Below are positions 25,370 through 33,717 of a stretch of DNA of 64,000 bases, piece after piece; within the stretch, counting starts at the first letter, position 1; each line of letters begins with the position of its first letter. Origin of the DNA: Microthrixaceae bacterium. GTDB lineage: Bacteria; Actinomycetota; Acidimicrobiia; Acidimicrobiales; Microtrichaceae. The notes under the pieces were generated by a model. That model did no database searches. It had not been told where the DNA came from and saw only the letters and a list, made by a program, of their open reading frames with translations. The DNA lies in the NCBI GenBank assembly GCA_023957975.1, contig JAMLGM010000003.1:138024-202023 (forward strand), written 5' to 3'. A program made the position numbers and the translations under genes.

Positions 25370-27003
25370 CAGGAACTCGCAGCGGCCGGACGGTGATCGC
25401 CGGCGTCTTTGGGCATGAACGTCCCGACGATCAGCCCTCCGATCACCGCGACACCGAAGGCCGCCAGGAACGCGTTTCGGTTTCCGGTGATGAACGACTC
25501 CCGGGCGATCGCTCGGATCCCCTCGGCCTGGTCGTTGGTGATCGTTCCCTCGGCGAGCCCGCGGTCGACCACGCCGAACGCGACGCCGATGGATTCTTCA
25601 ATTGCATGACGCGGGCCGTCCGGGATGGGAGATCCAGCGAGCCGGTCGACGATCTTCGAGGCGTAGCCGGTGCTGAGGAACGAACCCATCAAGGCGATGC
25701 CCAGAACCCCGCCGACCTCCCGGGTGACGTCGTTGACCGCGGATCCCACCCCGGCCTTTGCCAGGGGGAGCGAGCCGACGATCACGGCGGAGGTCGGCGC
25801 GGTCATGACCGCCATGCCAACCGCCAACAACACGAGACAGATCATGATCACCCAGTACGGCGTGTCGACGGTGAAGCGACTCATGATCAGGTAGGCGACA
25901 GCGAGCGTGGCGAACCCCAGACGGACGTTGTTGTGCACGCCGATCTTGGCGACGAGTCGCGGGCTGCGGGGGGCGACCAGCACCATCACCACCGCCTGGG
26001 GCAGCGTGCGCAGGGCCGCTCCGAGCGGGGAGTAGCCCTTCACGAACTGCAGGTAGAGGGTCAACGCATAGAACGTACCGAACATGCAGAAGAACGCACA
26101 CGTGATGGTGAGGGCCCCGACCGAGAAGCCGCGGAAGCGGAACAGCCGCGGGTCGAGCATCGGTTGGGCGGTGCGTGATTCGTAGGCGACGAAACCCAAC
26201 CCCGCTACGAGGCTGAGGCCGAGCGCGGCCAGCACTCGAGCTGAGCTCCAGCCGTACTCCGGCGCTTCGATGATGCCGAAGACCAGCGAGCCCAATGTGA
26301 CGATGCTGAGGACGACACCGACCGGGTCGAGCGCATGTCCGGACGGGTCTTTGGACTCGGGGACGCGCAGGGCGACGAGGGAGAACAACAAGATGGCGAT
26401 CGGGACGTTGATGAGAAACACCGCTCCCCACCACAGGTCGGCCTTGAGGATCAGCCCCGACAGCAGTGGTCCGAGCGCACCACCCGCTCCCGACAGCCCC
26501 GCCCAGGCGGCGATGGCCTTGGCGCGTTCGTGCGGAGGGAACACGTTGGTGATGATCGACAGGGTCGCCGGCATGATCAACGCGGCGCCGATGCCCATGA
26601 CCGCTCGAGCGGCGATCAGTGCATTGGCGGAGTTGGCGAAGGAGGCCACGAGCGCCATGGTTCCGAAGATGACGATGCCGATCTGCAGCGCCTTCTTGCG
26701 TCCGAAGCGGTCGCCGACGGCTCCGGCGGGCAACAACAGCCCCGCGAAGACCAGGGCGTAGGAGTCGACGATCCACAGTGTCTGGGTGGGCGACGGTTCG
26801 AGGGCCTCGATGATCGTGGGGATGGCGACGTTCAGGGAGCTGACTGCGGCGACGATCGCCACGAGGCTGACGCACAGCACCGAGTGGATCTGCCAGCGGC
26901 GTGCGTAGATGCCGGGATCGATACCGAACGTATCGTCGGCGCCCGACGCGATGGGGTCGTGGTCTGCCGGAACGGCTCCGGTCGGGGAGGCATCGTGGGC
27001 CAT
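25369..27003 (-). CDS. MFS drug:H+ antiporter, DHA2 family (14 TM)
   Basis: A 544-residue, very hydrophobic protein of the 14-helix DHA2 class, the multidrug efflux group. GDRFGRKKALQIG is the loop 2-3 motif A (GxxxDRxGRK), and RAVMGIGAALIMPATLSII is the TM4-5 motif. The acidic/His-rich N-terminus precedes the first helix (VLCVSLVAIVAAVSSLNVA). Drug substrates cannot be inferred. Being in an operon with a TetR regulator is the usual arrangement for inducible efflux. The ATG at 27003 is placed because helix 1 starts about 40 residues later, a normal distance for the group. Confidence 0.92.
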   Translation of the reverse strand: MAHDASPTGAVPADHDPIASGADDTFGIDPGIYARRWQIHSVLCVSLVAIVAAVSSLNVAIPTIIEALEPSPTQTLWIVDSYALVFAGLLLPAGAVGDRFGRKKALQIGIVIFGTMALVASFANSANALIAARAVMGIGAALIMPATLSIITNVFPPHERAKAIAAWAGLSGAGGALGPLLSGLILKADLWWGAVFLINVPIAILLFSLVALRVPESKDPSGHALDPVGVVLSIVTLGSLVFGIIEAPEYGWSSARVLAALGLSLVAGLGFVAYESRTAQPMLDPRLFRFRGFSVGALTITCAFFCMFGTFYALTLYLQFVKGYSPLGAALRTLPQAVVMVLVAPRSPRLVAKIGVHNNVRLGFATLAVAYLIMSRFTVDTPYWVIMICLVLLAVGMAVMTAPTSAVIVGSLPLAKAGVGSAVNDVTREVGGVLGIALMGSFLSTGYASKIVDRLAGSPIPDGPRHAIEESIGVAFGVVDRGLAEGTITNDQAEGIRAIARESFITGNRNAFLAAFGVAVIGGLIVGTFMPKDAGDHRPAAASS

Positions 27004-27067
27004 GGGTGATGCGGCTTTCTGGCGGGGATGGACCGACCGACCCTAGATGTGGCGTCCGGGGTTTCGC

Positions 27068-27084
27068 AACAGTTCTGTACTGTT
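27068..27084. promoter_or_regulatory. Palindromic operator AACAGT-N5-ACTGTT before the MFS-TetR operon
   Basis: A perfect 6-bp inverted repeat, TTTCG-flanked on both sides, lies 65-81 bases upstream of the MFS start. The position and dyad size fit a TetR-type site, most simply for the co-transcribed TetR protein. Confidence 0.55.
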
Positions 27085-27124
27085 TCGCTACCGGACCCTC
27101 TTGAAACGCCCTGTGCGGGAGGGT

Positions 27125-28054
27125 TCAGCCGAGGGCCTCGGCGATGGCGCGCGGAACGTCACCCGGACCTTCCAGCGCAATCAGGCGGGCGCCGGTCGCT
27201 GCCGCGAGCGCTGCGGCATCTTCGGTGTCGCTCGCCGGTGCGAGGATGACCAGCTCGCCGAGCGAGCGCAACGCGGCGGCATCCTCGGTCGGGTCGCCGC
27301 CGGAGGTGGAGCGGGCATCGGACAGCAACAAGGTGATGCGGCGCGCCGCCTTCGAACGCTCGAGTTGAGCCTGCGCAGTTCTCGCAGCGAGTCCGAGGTC
27401 GGTGACGCCGTGGCCTCTCAGTTGCAACACGTCATCGGCCAAATCGTCGCCATGGCGTTCCTCGTCGATCGCCTTGGCGACGACGGCGGTTCCACTGAAC
27501 GCGACGACCGCCGAGTGGTGGGGGTGGCGATAGGCGACCGCGGCCGCGGCGAGCGCCGCGGCCGCGAGACGCTCGCCGCGCATCGAACCGGACCGGTCGA
27601 CGAGCAGGCACACTGCGGTGTCCGGGCGGACCCACGATCGCACAGTCAACTCGTCCAGCGATACCGGCTCCCCGGCGGCACGTGCCGCGGAGATCGACTC
27701 GAGACTGGCGTCGAGGTCGACGTCGCCTTCCGCGACCGACGCGCGGCGCGAGCTCAAGCGTCCGATTCCGCGACGGGCGGCACCGCCGGATTTCGCGAGG
27801 TCGACGATGATGCGTGCCGCCAACGCCCGTGCCTGGGCGCGCAACTCGGCGTCGGTGGCGGTCGCCATGTCCACGAGCAGGGTGAGCGCCTCGTCGAGGT
27901 CGTCGTCCATGAGATCGCCGAACGCCCCGTCGTCGAGGACGCCGACCTCGGGGCTGATCTCGCTGAAGCGGTCGTGGCGTTCGAGGTCGCGGCGGGCGGT
28001 CGTGCGCCGTGCCGCCTGGGCGATGGCTTCGCGCGCTTCGTCGCCGTCGATCAC
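27125..28054 (-). CDS. VWA domain protein (MoxR partner)
   Basis: A 309-residue protein. A helical N-terminal half precedes a C-terminal von Willebrand A domain. The MIDAS metal site begins with CLLVDRSGSMRGE (DxSxS), later VTDLG and LLLSDARS hold the other metal-binding residues. VWA proteins of this type work with MoxR AAA+ ATPases to insert metal cofactors or remodel enzyme complexes. The open frame goes to 28510 but that part is antisense-like arginine-rich text. GTG 28054 overlaps the MoxR stop (GTGA), so start and coupling are clear. It is probably the last gene after the NDMA-dependent alcohol dehydrogenase and MoxR. Confidence 0.82.
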   Translation of the reverse strand: MIDGDEAREAIAQAARRTTARRDLERHDRFSEISPEVGVLDDGAFGDLMDDDLDEALTLLVDMATATDAELRAQARALAARIIVDLAKSGGAARRGIGRLSSRRASVAEGDVDLDASLESISAARAAGEPVSLDELTVRSWVRPDTAVCLLVDRSGSMRGERLAAAALAAAAVAYRHPHHSAVVAFSGTAVVAKAIDEERHGDDLADDVLQLRGHGVTDLGLAARTAQAQLERSKAARRITLLLSDARSTSGGDPTEDAAALRSLGELVILAPASDTEDAAALAAATGARLIALEGPGDVPRAIAEALG

Positions 28055-29031
28055 CCGCGTCGAGTCGTCGCCACCGCCGGAGGGTGGCGGTGCGCTTTTG
28101 GGCCGCCGTCGTGTCCCCCGTCCGGTTCGTTCGAAGCCGGGTCGTGCGCGTCGCGAGGGGCGAGGTGCTCGCGCCAGAGTTCGTCGACGATCTCGGCAGC
28201 CGAACGCGAGCACCCGTCGCGCACCCGTACCCTGCCCGACAATGCCAGCTGTGCGGCGTCGCGGGAGACCGCTGGATCGAAGGCGGCTGCGTTTCGCAAC
28301 GCCGCGAGTTGTGCGGCGACGAGAACGAGGTCGATCGATCCGCGAACCGACGAGCCGGTTCGCAGGTCCGGGTGTCTGCGGGTAGCGCGGACGATGTCGA
28401 CGGATGCAGCGATGAACTCGGCGCCGACCATGTCGGTGGCGTCGCTCGTCCGGGCTTCGACGATCGCCCGCTCGTCGGCCACCTCCTGATATCCCATTTC
28501 GAGCCGACACACCCGGTCATAGACCGCTCCCGAGATCCGGGCGGTGCCGATCGCGTCGAACGGATTCATTGCGGCCACGAGACGGAACCCGTCGCCGGCG
28601 ATAACGTTGCCGAGCCGCGGCACCTCGATCGACCCCTCACTCATCACGCCGATGAGTACGTTGAGGGTCTCCTCCGGGATCCGGTTGATCTCCTCGATGT
28701 AGAGCAACGAGCCCTCTCGGAGCGCGGCGGTCAACGGTCCGTCGAGGAACACCTCGGCGCGGTAGCCGCGCTCGAGGACGGCAGCGGGATCGAAGGTGCC
28801 CACGAGCCGCGCCGGGGTGAGTTCAGCGTTGCCCTCGACAAAGTGAAACCCCTGGTCGAGCTCTTCAGCGATGGAACGCAAAAGCGTCGACTTGCCCGTG
28901 CCGGGAGGTCCCTCCAGAAGAAGATGCCGTCCGGCCGCCAGCCCTGCGATCACCTGCTCGAGTTCGGTGCGGCGGCCGACCACTCGAGCGTCGAGGCGAT
29001 CGACGAGGCCGCGGTGGTCAACGAAGGTCAT
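28051..29031 (-). CDS. MoxR family AAA+ ATPase
   Basis: A 326-residue AAA+ ATPase. Walker A is GPPGTGKSTLL, Walker B is LLYIEEINRIPEE, and the sensor 1 Asn lies in RLVAAMNPFDAIG. These match the MoxR/magnesium-chelatase-like class. MoxR proteins act as chaperones that use ATP to mature enzymes, with VWA partners. The ATG is at 29031. The C-terminus is a low-complexity polar tail of about 40 residues that reads over the following gene's start. The NDMA-dependent alcohol dehydrogenase lies 47 bases upstream on the same strand, so these may form one unit; the dehydrogenase could be the client. Confidence 0.9.
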   Translation of the reverse strand: MTFVDHRGLVDRLDARVVGRRTELEQVIAGLAAGRHLLLEGPPGTGKSTLLRSIAEELDQGFHFVEGNAELTPARLVGTFDPAAVLERGYRAEVFLDGPLTAALREGSLLYIEEINRIPEETLNVLIGVMSEGSIEVPRLGNVIAGDGFRLVAAMNPFDAIGTARISGAVYDRVCRLEMGYQEVADERAIVEARTSDATDMVGAEFIAASVDIVRATRRHPDLRTGSSVRGSIDLVLVAAQLAALRNAAAFDPAVSRDAAQLALSGRVRVRDGCSRSAAEIVDELWREHLAPRDAHDPASNEPDGGHDGGPKAHRHPPAVATTRRG

Positions 29032-29078
29032 CGGAGGGTCGTGAGAGGTGGCCGAGTGCTGCTGAGACGCGGAGCGGA

Positions 29079-30197
29079 TCAGAACTCGATGATGCCGCGC
29101 AGGTTCTCGCCGGCGCGCATCGCCTCGTATCCCTCGTTCACCTGGTCGAGGGTGTAGCGCTTGGTGACCAGTTCGTCGAGCTTGATGTCGCCCTCGCGAT
29201 ACATCGACAGTAGTTCGGGGATGTCATAGCGGGGGTTGCCGGAACCGAACAGACTGCCCTTGAGTTCCTTGTTGAGCATCGCGAAGGTGAAGCTGTTGAG
29301 CGTGACCTCGCCCTCCATCATGTTGGCGACGGAGGTCATGACGACGGTGCCGCCCTTGGCGGTGAGGTCGAGCGCTGGCTGCACCAGGTCGCCCGTCATG
29401 ACGCCGACGGTCAGGATCACGGCGTCACACATGTCGCCCCAGGTGAGGTCGGGGACGGTTGCCATCGCCTCCTCGATGCTGGAGAACGTGTGGGTGGCGC
29501 CGAACTCCATCGCCTGTTCGCGCTTGAACTCGACCGGGTCGATGGCGATGACGCGTTTGGCTCCGGCGAGCTTTGCTCCCTGAACTGCGTTCATTCCGAT
29601 ACCACCGCAACCGACCACCGCCACGTTGTCGCCGGGCTTGACTCCGGCGCGATGTACCGCCGAGCCGTATCCGGTGGCGACCCCGCAGCTGACCAGCGCC
29701 ACTGCGTGCCATGGCAGATCCTTGTCGACCTTGACGACGGAGTTTTCGCTGACCAGCACGTGTTCGGCAAATGTGCCGACCTGACACATGCGCGACGCGG
29801 GGGTGTCGGTGCCGGCGATGTGGTGGGCGACGCGTCCGTCACTCATCATCCCGAGGTCGAACAGCTTGGCGCCCTCGTTGCAGAGGTTCTGGCGTCCGGA
29901 TGCGCAGTACTTGCAGCGTCCGCAGCTCGGGATGAACGACATCGACACGTGATCGCCCACTTCGACGCTGGTGACATGCGAGCCGACGGCGAGCACGACC
30001 CCGGCGCCTTCGTGGCCACCGATGCACGGGTAGTGCGGCATCAACATGTCACCGGTGACGACATGTTCGTCCGAGTGGCACATGCCGGCGACCTTCATCT
30101 CGACGAGGACATCGCCGGGTCCGGGGTCGTCGAGGGTGATGTTTTCGATCTTCCACTCTTCGCCCACGTTCCACAGGACTGCTGCGCGTGTTTCCAT
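29079..30197 (-). CDS. NDMA-dependent alcohol dehydrogenase (Rxyl_3153-like family)
   Basis: A 372-residue zinc-dependent dehydrogenase. CHSDEHVVTGD, GGHEGAGVV and the structural-zinc CGRCKYCASGRQNLC are in their normal places. CGGIGMNAVQGAKLAGA is the Rossmann motif. The text matches the NDMA-dependent alcohol dehydrogenase family, which holds its nicotinamide tightly, needs an external acceptor and is linked to mycofactocin in Actinobacteria. The open frame extends to 30389 but METRAAVLW at 30197 is the family start. Divergent from a PadR regulator with an operator between them. The mft genes at 60.5 kb could supply its electron carrier. Confidence 0.9.
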   Translation of the reverse strand: METRAAVLWNVGEEWKIENITLDDPGPGDVLVEMKVAGMCHSDEHVVTGDMLMPHYPCIGGHEGAGVVLAVGSHVTSVEVGDHVSMSFIPSCGRCKYCASGRQNLCNEGAKLFDLGMMSDGRVAHHIAGTDTPASRMCQVGTFAEHVLVSENSVVKVDKDLPWHAVALVSCGVATGYGSAVHRAGVKPGDNVAVVGCGGIGMNAVQGAKLAGAKRVIAIDPVEFKREQAMEFGATHTFSSIEEAMATVPDLTWGDMCDAVILTVGVMTGDLVQPALDLTAKGGTVVMTSVANMMEGEVTLNSFTFAMLNKELKGSLFGSGNPRYDIPELLSMYREGDIKLDELVTKRYTLDQVNEGYEAMRAGENLRGIIEF

Positions 30198-30325
30198 CGG
30201 TTTCCCCCTTGTTGGATCGACCGCTCGGCCCCTGCACGAACGTCGAACGTTGTTGTCTCTTTCTACACCCCCCGATGGTGGGTCGGGGTGGCGAGGAGGT
30301 GTGAGGGAACAGATAGTTGGCATAG

Positions 30326-30339
30326 CACGATATATCGTG
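30326..30339. promoter_or_regulatory. Palindrome CACGATATATCGTG between alcohol dehydrogenase and PadR genes
   Basis: A perfect 14-base, AT-centred palindrome in the 195-base divergent gap, 54 bases before the PadR start. PadR repressors usually bind such dyads in their own promoters. It may therefore control both directions. Confidence 0.55.
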
Positions 30340-30392
30340 ATATAGATTACTCCGGTCGATGGAACGTCCACGACCGATGAAAGGAGCACGTC

Positions 30393-31094
30393 ATGAACAC
30401 ACGACGTGAGAATGAAGAAACTTGTGCACCGGCGATGTTCGTCTTCGGTGCAATGCCAACTCCGGGCCGGCCTGGCCGCGGTGCTCGTTGGTTTGACCCC
30501 GACGACCCTGGAGACCCGCGACGGTTCGGTCGGCGACCGCCTGGTCCGAAGGGTGGTGGGTCATTCGGCGGCGGCCCGCGAGGCGGCGGTCCGGGTGGGC
30601 GAGGAAGGGCGCGCCGAGGGCAGATTCGCACCGCGCTGCTCGCGTTGCTGGCCGAAGCGCCAATGCACGGCTACGAGATGATCCGTACCCTCGACGAACG
30701 CAGCGGCGGGCGGTGGCGGCCGAGTCCGGGCGCTGTGTATCCGACCCTGAGCCAACTTGAGGACGAGGGGTTGATCGAGGCGAACGAGTCCGACGGCAAG
30801 CGCGTCTTTCGGTTGACCGATTCGGGTCGCGAGGCCGCCGAATCGCTCGCTGCGCAAGACCGCGAACCGTGGGCCGGCGACGACGTCGCCGCCGGTTTCG
30901 AACTCCGAGGGCTCGTGGCTCAACTCGGCCACGCGGTTCGAGGGGTGGCAATGGGTGCCGATGCCTCGCAGCAGGCCAAGGTGGCCGAGGTGCTCGTGGA
31001 GGCCAGGCGGTCGATCTATCGAATCCTCGCCGATGAACCCACGGCGGATTCCGGTGATGAGGGCGGCGACGACCCCGACGGGATCGACGCGTAG
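30393..31094 (+). CDS. PadR family transcriptional regulator
   Basis: A 233-residue protein. An N-terminal extension of about 75 residues is rich in Gly, Pro and Arg (GGGSFGGGPRGGGPGG) and disordered. It is followed by a PadR winged helix: LLAEAPMHGYEMIRTLDER, then SPGAVYPTLSQLEDEGLIE with the wing DGKRVFRLTDSGRE. The C-terminal helices (about 80 residues) should dimerise. The ATG follows AAAGGAG. A second, longer-spaced start could trim the glycine-rich part, but the strong ribosome-binding site supports the long form. The most likely target is the divergent alcohol dehydrogenase. Confidence 0.88.
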   Translation: MNTRRENEETCAPAMFVFGAMPTPGRPGRGARWFDPDDPGDPRRFGRRPPGPKGGGSFGGGPRGGGPGGRGRARRGQIRTALLALLAEAPMHGYEMIRTLDERSGGRWRPSPGAVYPTLSQLEDEGLIEANESDGKRVFRLTDSGREAAESLAAQDREPWAGDDVAAGFELRGLVAQLGHAVRGVAMGADASQQAKVAEVLVEARRSIYRILADEPTADSGDEGGDDPDGIDA

Positions 31095-31111
31095 GTGACG
31101 ACGTCGGCGCG

Positions 31112-31146
31112 GCGAGCGGGGTACTTCGGTGTTGTGCCCCGCTCGC
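31112..31146. terminator. Bidirectional hairpin terminator
   Basis: GCGAGCGGGGTAC and GTGCCCCGCTCGC form a 13-pair stem with one G-T pair and a 9-base loop between the convergent PadR and sufT genes. The stem ends on the first base of the sufT stop. Confidence 0.7.
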
Positions 31147-31694
31147 TACATCAAGCCGAGTTGGAGCCGGGCGGCGTCTGACATCAGGCCCATGTTCCAC
31201 GGTGGGAACCACACCACCTCGACCACCACCTCGTCGACGCCCGGCACCGCGGCCACGGCCCGTTCGGCATCGAGGCGTAACACATCGCCCATCCCGCAAC
31301 CCGGGGCAGTCATCGACATGTCGATCTCGATTCGACGTCCGCCATCGGCTCGTTGGTGTTCCTCACATCGATAGACGAGGCCAAGTTCGACGATGTTGAC
31401 CGGGATTTCGGGGTCGTAAACCTCGCCGAGGGCCTCGAGCACCTGACTCATCTCGAAGGGGCCGTCGCTCCGGGCGCTGAGGCCGATGTCTTCGATCTCG
31501 ATACCGAGCGCATCGGCATCGGCGCCGTCGATGCGCAACAGGGCACCCATCTGGTTTCGAACCGTGACCGAGCCACCGAGTTGTTGGATGATCGTGACCT
31601 CGGTGCCCTCAGCAAGGACCACGGGGTTGCCGGCGGGAACCGTCGAAGCGCGGGTGTCTCTGGAGACATGGATGGGGTTCCACGCCGCGCTCAT
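31146..31694 (-). CDS. sufT: Fe-S assembly protein SufT (MIP18/DUF59 type)
   Basis: A 182-residue protein of the long SufT form. The N-terminal 80 residues contain a small barrel (TEVTIIQQLGGSVTVRN). Then comes the DUF59/MIP18 core: VLEALGEVYDPEIPVNIVELGLVY, and MSMTAPGCGMGDVL with the conserved Cys. SufT helps Fe-S maturation under some conditions. The ATG at 31694 overlaps the sufD stop (ATGA), completing an unbroken chain of overlaps from sufB on. The longer open frame upstream is shadow of sufD. Confidence 0.88.
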   Translation of the reverse strand: MSAAWNPIHVSRDTRASTVPAGNPVVLAEGTEVTIIQQLGGSVTVRNQMGALLRIDGADADALGIEIEDIGLSARSDGPFEMSQVLEALGEVYDPEIPVNIVELGLVYRCEEHQRADGGRRIEIDMSMTAPGCGMGDVLRLDAERAVAAVPGVDEVVVEVVWFPPWNMGLMSDAARLQLGLM

Positions 31695-32968
31695 GCGGTC
31701 CTGCTTCCGTGACGTCGTGCTATCACGGCATCGAGCCATTCTCGCAGCGATGTCGGCTCGACCGCGTCGAGGATCTCGGCAGCGAACGCCGCCACGAGCA
31801 TCGAGCGGGCCTCGGTCGCCGGAATGCCGCGGCTGCGCAGATAGAACAACGCGTCGGAGTCGAGACGACCGACCGTTGCCCCGTGATTGCAGGCAACGTC
31901 GTCGGCGTAGATCTCGAGCCATGGTCGGCTGTCGGCCTGAGCGGCCGGGGTGAGCACCAGGTTCGGATTTGATTGGTCGGCATCGTTGCCGACCGTGCCG
32001 TGGCTCACGATGACATGGCCGCTGAACGAGCCGCGACCGTGATCGTCCACGATGCCCTTGAACCGTTGCATCGACCGGCCGTGGGAGGCCGCATGATCGA
32101 CGGTGATCATGTTGTCGTGACGCTCTGATCCGATCGGGAGATACAGACCCTCGAGATTCGAGGTTGCGCCGTCTCCGCTCAGGGTGACTTCGATGGCATT
32201 TCGCACGATGTCGCCGCCACAGATGATGCTGCGCCCGGTGACCGTCGATCCGCGGGACTGCATCATGGCGGTGCGTGCGACGTGGATGGTGCCCTCGGGT
32301 TCGGCCATCAGCCGGTGGTAGGTCAGGGTGGCGTCGTCGCCAACCACGATTCGGGTCGACGAGTTCGTCACCGCCCGACCCCCGAGACCCACGAAGGACT
32401 CGATGACCGTGGCGCGGCTGCGGGGCCGGATCGCGATGACGGTTCGTGGGTGCGAGACCGAAACCGATTCGCCTGGGACTGCGAGGTGAACGACGTGAAC
32501 GGGTACATCGGGGGTCGTATCGGACTCGACGATGATTCCTGCGACGTCGCGTCCTGCCGCCCAGTTGAGGGCATGGAAGCCGTCCGCAGGTTCATCGGTA
32601 GGGGGCAACTGATCGGGTCGGCGTCGAGGGCGCAGGTCATCGACCCCGGCGAGGACCAGCCCCTGAATCTCGGAATCGAGATCGGACAGTTCGCGAGCGA
32701 GCGCTCCGTTGAGGAACACCATGCGTGGTCCGCCGTGGCTTCCGGCCAGGCGGTCGATGGTCGCAGCATCGATTCCGGCAGTGGCGTGAGGACCAGGAGT
32801 TCCCTCGGCGATCACCCGGGCGATTTCATCGACCGGCGTGTAGCGCCACGCCTCTTGGCGTGGGTTTGGAAACCCGTGAGCGCGAAACCAGGTCCTGCCG
32901 CGCTCGGCTCGGACACCCGTGTTGACCTGCGGTGCGAGTCGGTCGAGCAGTGAGGCCGGGGTGGTCAT
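31691..32968 (-). CDS. sufD: Fe-S cluster assembly protein SufD
   Basis: A 425-residue SufD, part of the SufBC2D scaffold complex on which Fe-S clusters are built in the cytoplasm. The N-terminal WRYTPVDEIAR is typical. The repeated beta-helix core includes GGRAVTNSSTRIVVGDDATL and NLEGLYLPIGSERHDN, and the C-terminal HGATVGRLDSDALFYLRSRG with the conserved His is diagnostic of SufB/D. The gene overlaps sufC and sufT by four bases on either side. In this operon sufD follows sufC, whereas many actinobacteria have sufB-sufD-sufC; the function should not be affected. Confidence 0.92.
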   Translation of the reverse strand: MTTPASLLDRLAPQVNTGVRAERGRTWFRAHGFPNPRQEAWRYTPVDEIARVIAEGTPGPHATAGIDAATIDRLAGSHGGPRMVFLNGALARELSDLDSEIQGLVLAGVDDLRPRRRPDQLPPTDEPADGFHALNWAAGRDVAGIIVESDTTPDVPVHVVHLAVPGESVSVSHPRTVIAIRPRSRATVIESFVGLGGRAVTNSSTRIVVGDDATLTYHRLMAEPEGTIHVARTAMMQSRGSTVTGRSIICGGDIVRNAIEVTLSGDGATSNLEGLYLPIGSERHDNMITVDHAASHGRSMQRFKGIVDDHGRGSFSGHVIVSHGTVGNDADQSNPNLVLTPAAQADSRPWLEIYADDVACNHGATVGRLDSDALFYLRSRGIPATEARSMLVAAFAAEILDAVEPTSLREWLDAVIARRHGSRTA

Positions 32969-33717
32969 GCGGCGCCACTTTCGGCGGTCAGGGAGTAGCC
33001 GTGCTCCTCGAGTTCGAGCGCGAGTTCATAGCCGCCCGAGTGGGTGATGCGCCCGTCGGCCAGCACGTGGACCCGGTCGGGTCGCACCGCTTCCAACAGA
33101 CGCGGGTAGTGGGTGATGATCAGCATCGACCGTTGCGGATTCCGGAGGCGTTCGACCCCCGCCGCAACGATGCGAAGGGCGTCGATGTCGAGGCCTGAGT
33201 CGATCTCGTCGAGGATGGCCAATCGGGGTTCGAGCAGCGACATCTGCAGGAGTTCATTGCGCTTCTTCTCCCCGCCGGAGAACCCCTCGTTGACCCCTCG
33301 GCTGAGGAAGGCCGGATCCATCTCCAGCTGGGCCATGTGCTGTCTGGCGAGGCTGAGGAAGTCGACCGCGGAGACCTCGGAGACTCCCCGGCTTCGGCGT
33401 AGCGCATTCAGCGCGGTACGCAGGAAGTACATGTTGCCGACTCCGGGGATTTCCACGGGGTATTGAAAGGACAGAAACAACCCGGCGGCAGCGCGTGCCT
33501 CGGGGTCAATGGTCAACAGGTCGATCCCGTCGAGGGTGGCGGTGCCGCCGACCTCGTAGCCATCGCGGCCGGCGAGCACGTTGGACAGGGTGGACTTCCC
33601 GGCCCCGTTCGGGCCCATGATCGCATGGACCTCTCCGGGGCCGATCTCGAGGTCGAGACCCTTGAGGATCGGTCGGCCGTCGACCGATGCGGTGAGTTGG
33701 TGGATGGACAGCATCAC
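32965..33717 (-). CDS. sufC: Fe-S cluster assembly ATPase SufC
   Basis: A 249- or 250-residue ABC-type ATPase. Walker A is [14 protein letters not shown], the signature region is [14 protein letters not shown], and Walker B is [12 protein letters not shown], all as in SufC. It drives conformational change of the SufBCD complex. Start can be GTG 33717 or ATG 33714, both overlapping the sufB stop. I cannot choose between them; the difference is one residue. The ribosome-binding site lies within the sufB end. Confidence 0.94.
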   Translation of the reverse strand: MMLSIHQLTASVDGRPILKGLDLEIGPGEVHAIMGPNGAGKSTLSNVLAGRDGYEVGGTATLDGIDLLTIDPEARAAAGLFLSFQYPVEIPGVGNMYFLRTALNALRRSRGVSEVSAVDFLSLARQHMAQLEMDPAFLSRGVNEGFSGGEKKRNELLQMSLLEPRLAILDEIDSGLDIDALRIVAAGVERLRNPQRSMLIITHYPRLLEAVRPDRVHVLADGRITHSGGYELALELEEHGYSLTAESGAA

